64,000 nt of DNA from Sympetrum striolatum (taxonomy: Eukaryota > Arthropoda > Insecta > Odonata > Libellulidae), in NCBI GenBank assembly GCA_947579665.1, contig OX388343.1:103731657-103795656 (forward strand), in the 5' to 3' direction. The translations under genes were made by a program, and so were the position numbers. Positions 37,991 through 49,300 of the stretch are shown here, piece by piece (positions within the stretch are counted from its first letter, which is position 1; each line of letters opens with the position of its first letter). The notes under the pieces are model-generated. The model did no database searches and had not been told where the DNA came from. It saw nothing but the letters and a program-made list of their open reading frames with translations.

Positions 37991-40540
37991 TCAATGGAGG
38001 AGGGTAAATTAAATAGGATAAATAAATTTATTTGGGGGAAAACAAATGGATTTTCGTAATTTGAACTGTGACAAGGACATCAATTCATCGTTGTAGGCTT
38101 GCGGTCTCGCCAGACGTAGATAGAGATAAATATAAATATATTGTATAATAGAGTTTCTGGTATTCGCTATCATAACCAAGTGAACATCTACAAATGTATT
38201 TAGAATGCACTTTAAAGGCTGTCTTGCTAATGTAAATCTTGGGTGCATTCTTCCTCTTAAGTCAGAGATCATGGCTTTGGAATGTGTGACTAATGAGTTT
38301 TGCATACATGCATCAATTGTGGTCATTATTACATACCTTTGCAGTTTTTGAGTCAGGCAGCTCAAAAGTACCGATATATATATATTCGGGGTCCTACTTT
38401 CTATGGGAGACGTGTCATCGCCGAAAACTCAATTTGCATGTGTTCGAAGGCTGTACTTTCAAAGAGTCTCTTCCCTAAACGTAATTTAGCGGCGGCGTTC
38501 AACACATGCGATAAGTCAACTGAAATGCCTCTCCACCTAGTTAGCACTGCACACTCTTTTGCAAAAAAGGGTGAATTACGTGGGTGTGAGGGGTGGGTGT
38601 GGCCACGGCTGCACCCCGGCCAATGGGGCAACAATCCCCCCCTTCCAACTCAGATATCGATTTCCACCGAGAAGAGGGGCGGGGGTGGAAAAGGGGGGTG
38701 GAAAAGGGGGCCGGAGGGGGAGGCAACTCTCCTAATTTGATCTGCTGCCGCGAGGCCCTCTTCATGGCTAACCATTTCTCTCTAGGCCAATCAGCGTCTT
38801 GGTTGTAAGTGACTTCCTTCATCTTTCTTTTGTGGCGTTAAAAGAATTACTGACCACAAACGAGGGAACCGTACATGCATTAGCTGTTACCCCGTGGGAT
38901 TCGTGTGGGGTTCATAATGACGCTAGCATACGTTCTTTAAAAAAAAAAAACAGCAACAACTGGTTTACAAGGCTGTCAAGAAGTCGGGTTAATATAATTC
39001 TGAAATCGCATAATGGTAGATGAAAGGGCCACCATCTAAAAAGTATGTTAGAATGATTCTATTAGTCTCAGCAAATCTGAGATGAATACATTACCCTTCA
39101 AAAAAAGAGAAGGCCTTTTCCTCATTCTCAAAATACGTAACTTCTGAAGATTACTCGAGAAACTAAAAGGACACATTACGTTCCACTTGATTTTGATTTA
39201 CAAATTTCACTTCCATGTATCAATAGAGAAATATTAGATGAAACAAGCTCATGGAAAATTTTCAATAAGCGATATTGGGCAGTACCTTATTTACCTATCT
39301 TAAACTATCATAAGTAGAAAGACTGATGTTTCATAGAAACGCACGACTGACTTTGAAAGAATGCTCAAATCAAATCTCCAAGCTTCTGTGGATAATTAGA
39401 AATTGCATACTATTTGATGATGTGTCTCCATAAAATTACGTCTTCCTTCATCTATTTCATTAAGCGTTCAACTTTCTTAAAATACATGCATGTTATTTCT
39501 TTACATTTAAAAATTGAAGTACCATTTTTACTAAACGGTATACTAAATCTAAATGCACGATAAATGTACGAAATTATAGGAACCGTAGAATACACAATCA
39601 CCGTTTGCTCCTGATATGTAGGTGCTGTATTAGTTTACTTATGTAGTCTACATATCTAAATTACATGTCTTGAGGATTATTGCCTCCATCCTCCCACAGC
39701 TGAAATATTCTTAGTTCTATTTCTAGAACTGCTTTAAGATAAGGCGGCTGTTTCGTCGGTGGATACAGTTAGTGCCTCTGGTCTACACTCCTTTATATCT
39801 AGGGGCTCGGATACCTGCTGCGGAGCGCCGAGTGGGGATGGACGAGGGAAGTGAATGCTTTGAAAAGGGAGTGCTACTGTCAAAACCTCAATTGTCAGCC
39901 TATTCTTCGTCAATGTAGCCGTCGCGTGTAGCCGATGTGTGCTCTCCAAGAAAGGGACCTTTTCATTCACATAATAGGCTCTCTCCTTTTCACTTATCAC
40001 CTTTTTGTCGCTGTCTTTCTGAAAAATTTGAAAATTCCCCTCTCTCGCTTTCTTTCGGGACTTTTCATTTAAGTTCACGGAGGTACTTGTTGAAGGTTTT
40101 GAGGAACTCCGACAAATGAGTTGAAAGAGGTCCCTCGTAAAGGAGTCAAGAGGAAGTAGACATGCACTAAGAACTCCTTATTAGGCTCGGCTTATTTACT
40201 TAATCGACTCTATTGGATTTGAGTTGTTTTGCAGTTAGAACGCGCGAAGTTATGGCAAAATCTTCTGTTATCTTTCCGAACATTGAGCGTAAAATGCATC
40301 GTATTAGTTCTTTTGTTTGAAAATGAAGTTTGGCTAAACGACGGTTTTGTCGTAGAAAAAGTATAGGGAGTTAAACGGAATATTTTGATAGATATTCATG
40401 GTATACCAAGTAGAAGAATAATTTAAATACCCATACAAAAGAGATGCTATGAGTCATTTGCTTTACCAGTCTTTTCGAGTAGTCCATAATCTTTCAATGG
40501 CATAGAATTTCATTTTAATATGTAGATATTTTTCTAAACT
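37991..40540. other. Non-coding DNA, includes a G-rich cluster
   Basis: No gene is supported. Overlapping frames at 38300-38822 come from a GC-rich block. A minus-strand frame at 39734-40078 (114 residues) has unusually even composition but no motif I recognise. A run of 12 A lies at 38939-38950. Confidence 0.5.
38676..38723 (+). other. G-rich cluster, potential G-quadruplex
   Basis: Runs of four to six G (GGGG, GGGGG, GGGGGG, GGGGG, GGGGG) are separated by one to seven bases over about 45 bp. This fits the G3+N1-7 quadruplex pattern on the plus strand. Part is a short imperfect duplication of GTGGAAAAGGGG. No function is shown. Confidence 0.7.
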
Positions 40541-40543
40541 TTT

Positions 40544-40690
40544 ATAATAATAATAATAAAAGGACTTTATTAGGGCGAGATTGAGAATAATAATAATAAA
40601 TCGTCTTTATTTGGGCGAGATTGAGACTTAAAAGTCTCTTCTTCCATCTAACCCATCGTTATTAATTATAAAATAAGAAGTAGAAAAAAA
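40544..40690 (-). mobile_element. Two tandem non-LTR 3' tails
   Basis: Read on the minus strand, a 3' region ends in CTCAATCTCGCCC, AAATAAAGACGATTT, then (ATT)n. Immediately after comes a second CTCAATCTCGCCC, TAATAAAGTCC, then (TTA)n. The unit is about 41 bp (40586-40625 and 40544-40585). A hairpin with 6-bp arms (GAGACT/AGTCTC) sits at 40623-40638, just before the first tail. AATAAA-like words followed by short (TTA)n tails are typical 3' ends of non-LTR retrotransposons. The duplication could reflect template slippage during reverse transcription or insertion of one copy beside another. No target-site duplication was found; the upstream boundary is a guess. Confidence 0.55.
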
Positions 40691-41900
40691 TAGAAGAATA
40701 GGACTTTTGCATGGTGGGATTTTTAAATTTAAATCGTGTTAACCTTAATATTTATTCTGGTTATTTAGTCGGAATCTAGGAGTTATTTGCTACTTTATTT
40801 AAGGGTCTTCAACCATTAAGTTCTATTTTCATAGGTACTAGATAGTCAAATTATAGAGGTTTATTTAACCTTTTATTAGGGAAAGAGGCGTACAAGGTAC
40901 AATCAGATACGTCGTCATAACGAGGCAAAGACTATTGCTTAAAGATTCATCAACAAAATGACTCATTTGCCGTTTCTTCATCACCCTCTAAAATACGCAT
41001 GTTTTTTTTTAAGAACAGTTCTTCCCCACCCTCCTTGTCCACGTGCCAGGGAGAGAACAATAAACGCGCAATTTGCCATTGCCCTTGTTTGGATGACAAC
41101 ATTTTCACTGCCGCGGATCGATACCTCTCTGCCCCTCTCCAAAGAGAAAGAGTTGCCAAAAAAAGGCCCTCGTGAGTGGCCTAGGGGAAATAAGGGAAGT
41201 CCGTTAGCTGACCACGTCCTCAAAAGAAACCACAGATCGCCATCCGCTTTGGCAGGCGGTGGACCTTTTTTCCCCTCGACTGCAGCTTCGGCCGCAGGGC
41301 GTCCAAGCTTACAAGCCGTCAAACGAAATATTCGGCTAATGAGATCACCTTTTGAAGTGCAACAAATTCGGTAAGTTTAGTCCATTTATGGAGGCGGATG
41401 GATTCCTTCGATGATGTCTCGAATGAAAATGCGACTTCTCCTTCCTCGATGTGCGTGATTTTCCAATCATTCTACTTTTAATTTATTACATTGGCAGGCG
41501 TGATCCTGAACTTCTGTATCGCTACAAGAAGTCTCTGAACTATAAATCGATATTACCTGAACTCACGATCTTTTTTTTACTTTATCTTTGCTATGAATTT
41601 AGATAGCTCAAATGTAAATGTTATACGTTGTTTAAGGTTGCGTACAAAATTGAAAACTGGATGATCATTATAAATTATCTTCAAATGATCATCATGAAAT
41701 CAGTATTTTTACTAATTTAACAATGGCGTATTTACTGTTTGGTTATATTCTGCAAGAGGCGTAAGTTTGCATTGTCGTCAATGTAATATTTCTATGAGCA
41801 CATTAAAGTTAACCCTCCAATCTTCCATCCACTAGCCAAAGTTAAATACCTCCTAATTAAGGGCATGACACGTGAAGTACTCTTTCAATTCTCGCCAACT
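40691..41900. other. Non-coding DNA
   Basis: Frames at 40950-41374 overlap on both strands in a GC-richer block and lack domains. Otherwise AT-rich with nothing recognised. Confidence 0.5.
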
Positions 41901-41904
41901 TTTT

Positions 41905-42080
41905 CTGCCTTATATACAAAAAGAATCACGCGCGGTGTCCGTCGGCGCGTCTCAAATCATCCTCGCATTGTTAGCTCTGATCCGTCCCCCGCAATATCGC
42001 AAAAAAGGCCGGGTGAGCATTTGAACGGCGAGATGCACATTTTTTGCTCACGCCTTTGCGTCTTTCGCTCACGGTAAGTG
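41905..42080 (+). promoter_or_regulatory. Speculative TATA promoter and first-exon donor
   Basis: TATATAC at 41911-41917 is followed about 30 bp later by a CpG-rich segment. About 160 bp downstream of the TATA word is a consensus splice donor, CACG|GTAAGT, with the junction at 42073/42074. An ATG 45 bp before the donor opens a short frame (MHIFCSRLCVFRSR). The surrounding 41930-42440 is the GC/CpG-richest part of the region. Each signal can occur by chance, no acceptor or second exon was found, and the frames of both strands look random. Kept only as a lead. Confidence 0.2.
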
Positions 42081-43692
42081 GCGAGGTAATGGGTTGTGCG
42101 CTTTGCCCAATTGTTCGGTGGGGTGTGCGTGCGCGCACCAAGGCGTGGTGCCACGCGTTCGGTGGCCAAAGAAAGAGGTGACAAACGAGAGAGAGATCGG
42201 TTTTGGCGAGAGCTTCTTTGGCCACCGCCCGTGGGTTTCCCCGCTGTCCCCACACGTGGCCCCACAAAAGGAGCAGAGGGTGCAGAGGGTGCGGCGCCTC
42301 GAGAGACACGTGAGAGGAAGCTCAATTGGCGAATAATTAGGAGAGCGTCCGATCCGTAATTAGAAAGGTCTCTCCCGCACAAAGGCCGCTTTGCGATCGC
42401 TTCTGCTGGATCGCCGGCGTTTATCACCCCTCGCTGCAGACGAATAATTCTGGGCTTATTTACGTTTAATGAGGGATGCGAAAGATTGGAGGCTAATGAA
42501 CGCATATGAAAAACATCATTTGTTCAATCACTCCATTTCAAAACTTTATTTGTTTAAATTCAAATTCAAATTTTCAAGGTGAATCTCAATATTATCCTCA
42601 TATCTAGAGCATAGTAAATCCTCTTTAGAAAATGTTTTATTTTTTTAGTTTGTACTTGTGTTTTGTGCGAATGTGTAAATCAATAAGGCAAGTGAATTTT
42701 ATTGTAGTGAGATTCTCTTTTAGAAATCGGCTGTTCCGCTTCTTTGATATTTTTATTTCATTGATTTTCCGAGTGACCATTAAAATATTTCAGCTGTTAT
42801 AAGTCATTTATTTAGGAATTATCTAAAGTTTTTTAAATGTAGAAATAATTCCTTAATGATAATCTTTGAGTCAGCATTGTTATCTTTTGCAGTTTTATTG
42901 GAATGCTATGATTCTTCCATCTTATCATTCCGTAGTTTGAATTACCTCGTAGACAATACCGAGAAGTAATAGTACGAATATCCGATCTATTTTTCCACAG
43001 ATTTGATTCATATCCAATTTTCCAATACCTCCATTGGTTAGAGATCGCAAATCCCTTTTGCTGAAATCAAAATTCCTCAATCGCACCACGGCCTTGGCCA
43101 CTCCTGCCGAACAGTCGAACAATAAATTCCACAGCCTGGAAAAATTCCATAATAGATTTCCTCGGCAGAGAGAGCGAGGGAAATATCCTAATTGACCTGA
43201 AAAACGCCGGTGCAGTCCAGCATCCGGTTTCCAATATTAGGCGACAGAAATAAAGGGAGCCCAGACGGTGAAGAACAACTGCGAAACGGTCATCCGCCAA
43301 AACGAGTGAATGAGGAGTCCATGAATGACCATTGTGAGTGGGCCACGGAAACAGCGTTGAGAGAGGGAATGGAAATGAAAGGAACGTTTTCCAAAGGGAC
43401 GAAGAAAGGACGGGAAGAGGTGCGGAGGGCTGACGTCCTGAGAAAGCTGTTGACGTTGGATGCTGGTGGGGTGGGTGCCCGCAATTGGAGAGATGACGAT
43501 TCTGCTATCGATGAGCGTTGAGAGACAGATTAATATTCGATCAAGGCTAATTTAATGGGGCAACGAATTATGAGATTTATTATGAACAGAAGCAATAAGA
43601 GTGTTATGGAGGCAATTTATTGGCCCAAGCAATTGAGAAGTAAACTATCATTGGGATTACCAAACCTCCGCTGTATCTATATCCATCTTTAT
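42081..43692. other. Non-coding DNA, GC island then AT-rich
   Basis: A GC-rich stretch to about 42440 gives long overlapping frames on both strands (for example 41957-42505 minus) without domains. After that the DNA is AT-rich. A purine-rich plus-strand patch covers 43290-43480. No gene is supported. Confidence 0.5.
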
Positions 43693-43799
43693 GATGATGT
43701 TAAGAATAGAGATTTACAGATACTTTTTTCCACACATTTAGTGTGGAAAACTAAATGTGTGGAAAAAAGTATTTGTAAATCTTTATTTTTAACAGCATC
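43693..43799 (+). repeat. Long near-perfect hairpin, 49-bp arms
   Basis: The arms 43693-43741 and 43751-43799 are reverse complements at 45 of 49 positions around a 9-base spacer. Three of the four differences are G opposite T, which would be G-U pairs in a plus-strand RNA; the fourth is A opposite G. ATCCAT/ATGGAT extends pairing outside the arms (43681-43686 with 43804-43809). A plus-strand transcript would form an almost unbroken stem, longer than a usual pre-miRNA, like a hairpin-siRNA precursor or a foldback MITE. The frame 43555-43866 crosses it and is not supported as coding. Confidence 0.85.
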
Positions 43800-45792
43800 T
43801 GTTATGGATTTCCACTCGGTAAAGCCTGCCATAATCGGTTTTATTATATGTTTTAGGTGTCTATGAACTAGAAGATAATTGGACAGTTTACATCAAAATC
43901 AAGCCTTTAATATCCTAACGACTAGCTTTGAATATTCAAAATCTGCAGTATTGGAGCTGAACAAAGATTACAAAAAAGGGATGGAAATATAATAGGAATT
44001 CGTTTTGCGGAAGAAAATTTTGTCGAGGATAATATTTATGCAGCCTGAAGCTCTATCTAATCTATCTTAGTGGTCTAGAGGGAACTATCATCGAATATGT
44101 GGGCTAAATAGTTAAGAATGAGGCCAAAATCGTTTGGATCATGGTTTACGAGGAAATTGTTATACGACTATGATTTTAGATTTGCCGCAAAAGTTGATTC
44201 GAATTTGACAGAGGTTTGAGACGTGTAGAGTAGCGGATGAGTGTGTTCCATTACCAACTATTTTCTTCGTCAGGTTTTTATTTAATAAATTCCCCCCCAT
44301 TAATCGATTTTGGCGTAATTACCTGACGTAGCAAGAATGTTTGAACTGTCTAAGAAGTTCCCAATTGACCCGAGGCCACAAAGGGCGGATGGAGAGGATG
44401 TAAACGGACGCTAATCGGCTTCCGCCTCAAATTCCAAATGAGTTTCCTGCTCTAAGTAGCGTATGTCTTATTAATCCAATCGAGGGATTAGATCAAAGTA
44501 GCAGACGCATGCAGCTGTGCTCCTCTTTTGCTCTCTCCACTCCTCCATCCATCCTCTTTCTCTCTCCTTTCGTTCTTCTTTATTCCCTTTTTCTCCATCT
44601 CCGGCTTATCTGCCGCCTAGGTTCCGTTTGATGAGTCATTTTCTTTGAGTTACGCGGAATATTATCTGAGACACATTGATTCTATTTCTCCACTACTCTA
44701 TGAATTGGAATTGTAATACACAAGTAATTGGATTCATGCAATTGCGATCGGTTCATTCAACGCTTTCATCCAAGGATTGCATATGAGAGCTCAAAGAGAC
44801 GTATCATCCTTTCTTTGCTAATTATAATAGTCGCTAACATTTAGTCGAGATGAGATTTGTAATCATTGTTTGTTTACTTTGACTCTTTTCGTGGTTATAG
44901 CAGTATTTTCAATATCCGAGAAAACCGTAATTACCAAAGGAAATTTATGTAAATTATATATTGTACATCTATTCCGAGAATCTTTGGTCATATTGTCCAA
45001 ATGTTTGGAGGTGAAAATAGTTTTCCTTTTCCCTCTATTTATCCATCATATTTAAATCGTAATTGCAATCTTTGTTTTCCATAAATTTTATTTACCCGTC
45101 ACATGTGCCATGGTTATAGAAACCGATTCATTTGAAACAAATCCTGGTCTCATGTTTCAAGCTTTTGAAACGGTAAATTAATCCGGCGAATAAGCCCAAA
45201 AAAAGCGTGAAAAGCTCATCATTGGCATATCTGAACGATTCCACTTCATTAGTTTAATTAATGAAAAACTAATTAGAGGCACCCGTACTTCATCAGATGA
45301 GCGAATAAGTAGCACCGCTCTCGAACAACGAGCTGAATTCACTTTTCAATTCATCCAAATTAATAAAAAAATGGAGTCATCGCGGGGCGCAAAAGTTTTC
45401 CACGGCACCATTCAGATCTTCTAGAGGAAGAGATAATTTTAATTGAATTCCGTCTTGTGCCAATAATAATCCGGTCCATTGTTTTTTTTTCGCGGAGTGG
45501 GCGACGCTGGTATCGGCCGTCTTCTCCTTATCGAATCGTCGCGAAAAATAAGCAAAAATCTCCGAATTAATTGTCGTGAACGTGAGTTGCGAGGAATTGG
45601 CCAATCAAGCGGAGGCAGCTGCATCGCGGGCGAACCAGAGAGATGTCGGAGGCGCGTGTCCGGGAAGTGGGCCAATGCCAATGCGATGAGCGAGGGGGAA
45701 TTGAAATTGGAAACGGTGCCCGAAGACGGAGGCGATAGAGAAGGAAAGCTATATAATTCATCTTCCAAACGGAATTAGGAATTAAACCTTAA
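43800..45792. other. Non-coding DNA with a possible regulatory island
   Basis: The segment 45230-45780 is a mixed, GC-moderate island. It begins with a cluster of homeodomain-type TAATTA/ATTAAT words, including an inverted repeat ATTAGTTT/AAACTAAT at 45248-45273. The open frames there overlap on both strands and have no domain. A pyrimidine-rich run lies at 44520-44610. Confidence 0.4.
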
Positions 45793-46389
45793 CCCTCGAG
45801 TACTCGCGTCTGGATCGACCCATGTGAATTTTAAAATCTCATATCTTTTTTTATTAGTGCTTTTTTAACTCTTTTTTCTCATTGCAGCTGTGTTTTAGAA
45901 TGTTCTGAACCAGCCATGCATTTTCGCCAGGTCGGAAATGGAAGCTTAATTATTTAAACACATTTTTCTTAGCGGTAGTGCCAGGTAGATGAAAGACCTT
46001 TATGTAAAATATTGCATTTTTGACCTTGATTCCGCCTTAATTTTTAGAGATATTATATAAATTTCATATAATTAATAATTTTTATCAATATATTTAAGGT
46101 TATTTTATTTTTCAAAAGTTTAAGTTTTATACGCAATATTCCAAATTTATCAACCATATACTCGGCGTCAGGGATATCGAATTTTTACAGAATATTAAAA
46201 TTATTTGATAATATTTATTTGATTTTATTTTAATAACCAGGTTAACCATTAATTAATATGACATCATCACTAATGAGTTAAAAATTAATTCACTACATTT
46301 TGAGACAATTTACCCCTTTGGAAGATGTCGGGTTGATTCCACCCAACGCGAGTACTGACGTGACGATTTGGGACGCGAGTACTCGAGGG
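45793..46389. mobile_element. piggyBac-like MITE, 597 bp
   Basis: The ends are perfect inverted repeats: CCCTCGAGTACTCGCGTC from 45793, and its reverse complement ending at 46389. They are flanked by TTAA on both sides (45789-45792 and 46390-46393). A TTAA target duplication with termini starting CCC is the hallmark of the piggyBac superfamily. An extra copy of the terminal motif (CGCGAGTACT) lies inside the right end near 46347-46356, a subterminal repeat. The interior is AT-rich with no transposase, so this is a non-autonomous element that would need a related transposase supplied in trans. The intact ends suggest it is not very old. Confidence 0.85.
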
Positions 46390-46393
46390 TTAA

Positions 46394-49300
46394 AGAAGAC
46401 AACCGCTATGATTTCTCATCAGCAGGATTTACAAATTCATATTTTTAATTCCCGCTACTTCTTGGACCTATCATGAACCTGCAAAAATTGAAAGTTTATA
46501 AAGCGGAGGCTTTTTAAATGTGCGCTCAGAATAGAATAATTTTGGCGTGTTTACCCGATTGATATTTAAAAGTAAGAGAGCCTCTAGGCTAGATATCTGA
46601 TTATCAAACTTTGAAAAAATACCCCTTGGAATCAATTCAACACCTTTTATGCCGTTAAGTTCCAGTTGGTGATGTAAAATTGGAGAGTACGAAAGCGGAA
46701 TGATAAAGAGAGCAATTGAGAAAGGAAATAAGGGCAAAGGTGAGGGATGTGATTTAGATGTGTTCATTTGGGACTGTAATTAAAAGGGGCGAGGGAACGG
46801 AAGGCATGCGAGTATTTCAGTCTCAATATATTCTTTGTCGCAGATAAGAATCCTTATTTGAACATAAATGGTCGCCTTGACATCATTCCTAGAGTAAGTT
46901 AGACGTCTAAAGGAGATGGGTAAAGCCGTGGGAGGATGGATAAACCAGGTTAATCATGAGGAAGGTTTTCGGGCTCTGAATGCAATAAAATTGTGTTGTG
47001 GATTAGAATGAATTTTTATGTTCCATAACTTAAGTTGATTAATTACTCTACTCTTTAGTTGCATAATGAAAGTTTTCAAAGCGTATGTAGACATACATCA
47101 TACAAGATACCGTTTCTATGCATTATCTAAGTAGGCTTGTAACACTGCGTCTTAGATGTAGGCGATAAGTGGCTGGGTTTTTAAACTGAAATAAGTAGAA
47201 ATAGACTGTTCTGGAATTACGAGAAAAATCAGGTATAATCAAAAATCACTGCTAGAGCTAGTCGCTTCAAGAATTTATTTTTCCGCTAACGATATGTGGA
47301 AGTAGATGCATGGCGTATTAACCTCAGGACGAAAAGCAGCTTTCAGAATAAATATATAGATGTAGAAGTTTAATCGCATTCTATGCAATAGAATATAGCA
47401 CAAGAATTTGTCCATCGCAATAGTTCGTTCAAGTTTGTTTCAATTTTTTTCCAATGCTTTTCTATTGTGCATTGTCATCTTTTAAAAACCGTTGCCTTTT
47501 TTTGAAAGACTGGAAAATGTTATACCGGCCGTAAAAATGGACAAAAACAGGCGAGGAAGATTTTTGACCGGTCAACTTAACTGCAGTCGTATGTAAGACA
47601 ATGGAAAACTAGTCTCAGAATAACTTAGGAAATTGAGAGGTTAAGCATATATCAACATGATGTAAGAAAAGAACACTCCTTAAAATCACAGCATTTCGGT
47701 ATATGTTAGAATCTAGAATATTTCAGAATCGTTTGTCAGGTGAAAGGAAGGAAACTACATTATCGTAGATTTTTGTAAATCATTTTTCAAAGTTCTGCTT
47801 CGCCTTTTTCCTGGTTTTGTAGTGAAAAACAGGAGCAGAAATAATAGGTGTAGACAGAAGGCGACTTACATGCTTGCTTAATCCATACTTTCGTAAATGA
47901 GCCCCGAAATGAGAGATCCAACTGTATTAATCAGCAAACGGCCATTCATTCTCTGAACTGTAATGGTTATCAGAAACCATGCAGAATGCAATAGATAAAG
48001 CAAAGTACAATGAAATGATATTCACTTATTTAATTCGTTCCGACAATGAACGTGGCGAAATGTATTAACAAATGATAGGTATTTTTTTAGATTTTGCTCT
48101 ATGGCATCGCACCTTAGTACGATTTATCGACTAAAAATCTTCCATCCGTAAGGCCTCAGGGCTTAACACATATTGCGCCAATCAAAGTGAAAAAAGGTGG
48201 GGTTGAGAGAGGCCGTGTGATTGAATCGAGAAGGCCCATGGAAGACACTGCTAGATTCAATCAAGTGCACGAGGAGAGACAGAAACAACCCCCTCCAGCC
48301 CCACCCCCTGACCTCCCACCCCAACTCACACTTCCTACGTACACTTCCCCTTCCCCTGTTTGCGTGTCAACACCCATGAGCCCTTCCCTTCATTTTCCTC
48401 ACAATCCCTACAAGTCAGTTCCCGATACGTTCTTAATTAGTACGAGGATTGAATGTGGCGCTGTTTGAGGGTGGGAGAATGAAAAAATAAGCCCTTGGTG
48501 GGGAGGACCCTAAGGGGCTGCAGAGGGCTGGCCTTAGAAGGGAGAGGTGCGGTTTGATTTCCTCCAGAACCATACTTGTATCAGGAACCTTCGGTGTTCT
48601 CGTTCAGCATTTAGTATTTATGTGAGAATGCGTTGCAAGTTCTCGCACATATACAATTTAATATAAACTGAGATGCAAATATATTCCGATTCCTCGAGTG
48701 GAGAGTCTCCAGAGAGTATCTGAAAATCATTTCTATTTAAACGAGCCACGATCGATTTCCTCAGCCGCTGATCATGGAAGATGTTTTGCTAACAGTGGGA
48801 GCCCTTTCATTGTAAAATATGCGAGAGTTAGTCAACTTTGCAAGTTAGATCATTGGCTCTTTTTCGTAGAATGCCTGGCAGTGTTCTTTTCTAGTTTAAT
48901 TTCTTTTGTCCACATTTAATTTTACAATTGCTTTACTTTTAACGGGTCATTAAAGTTCGCGTAAATAACATTGACGCTCGTTGACATTTAATTCGGACAA
49001 ATAATTGTAATTAATCATTAAAAATTGTGGTTTATATTAAATGTCTGTTTGCGACGCCTAGGAAGTCTTCCAAATTCAGAGATTCAACTTTAACAGTATA
49101 TAACGTACAAAATATTGAAATAAACTTCGCTATAGAATATGGTATACCAATTGGTTCTTATTTTCACTTGTATTTCAAGTTCCACATAAAAGTAACACCC
49201 AATTATTAGTCGTTTTAATCTGATTCATCAATTATTCTTTTCGATAAAAACATCTACGAAGGTTTACAAAGCGTATGCGAGGTGATAATGTGAAATATTA

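Noticed and set aside
38300..38822. Overlapping genes on both strands
   Set aside because: Four mutually overlapping frames in a G/C-rich low-complexity block; none has a motif.
41957..42505. 182-residue minus-strand frame in a GC island
   Set aside because: Long frames on both strands are expected in GC-rich DNA; no domain and no consistent codon pattern.
43693..43799. Known conserved miRNA gene
   Set aside because: Neither arm contains a mature sequence that I recognise from conserved insect miRNA families, and the stem is longer than usual.
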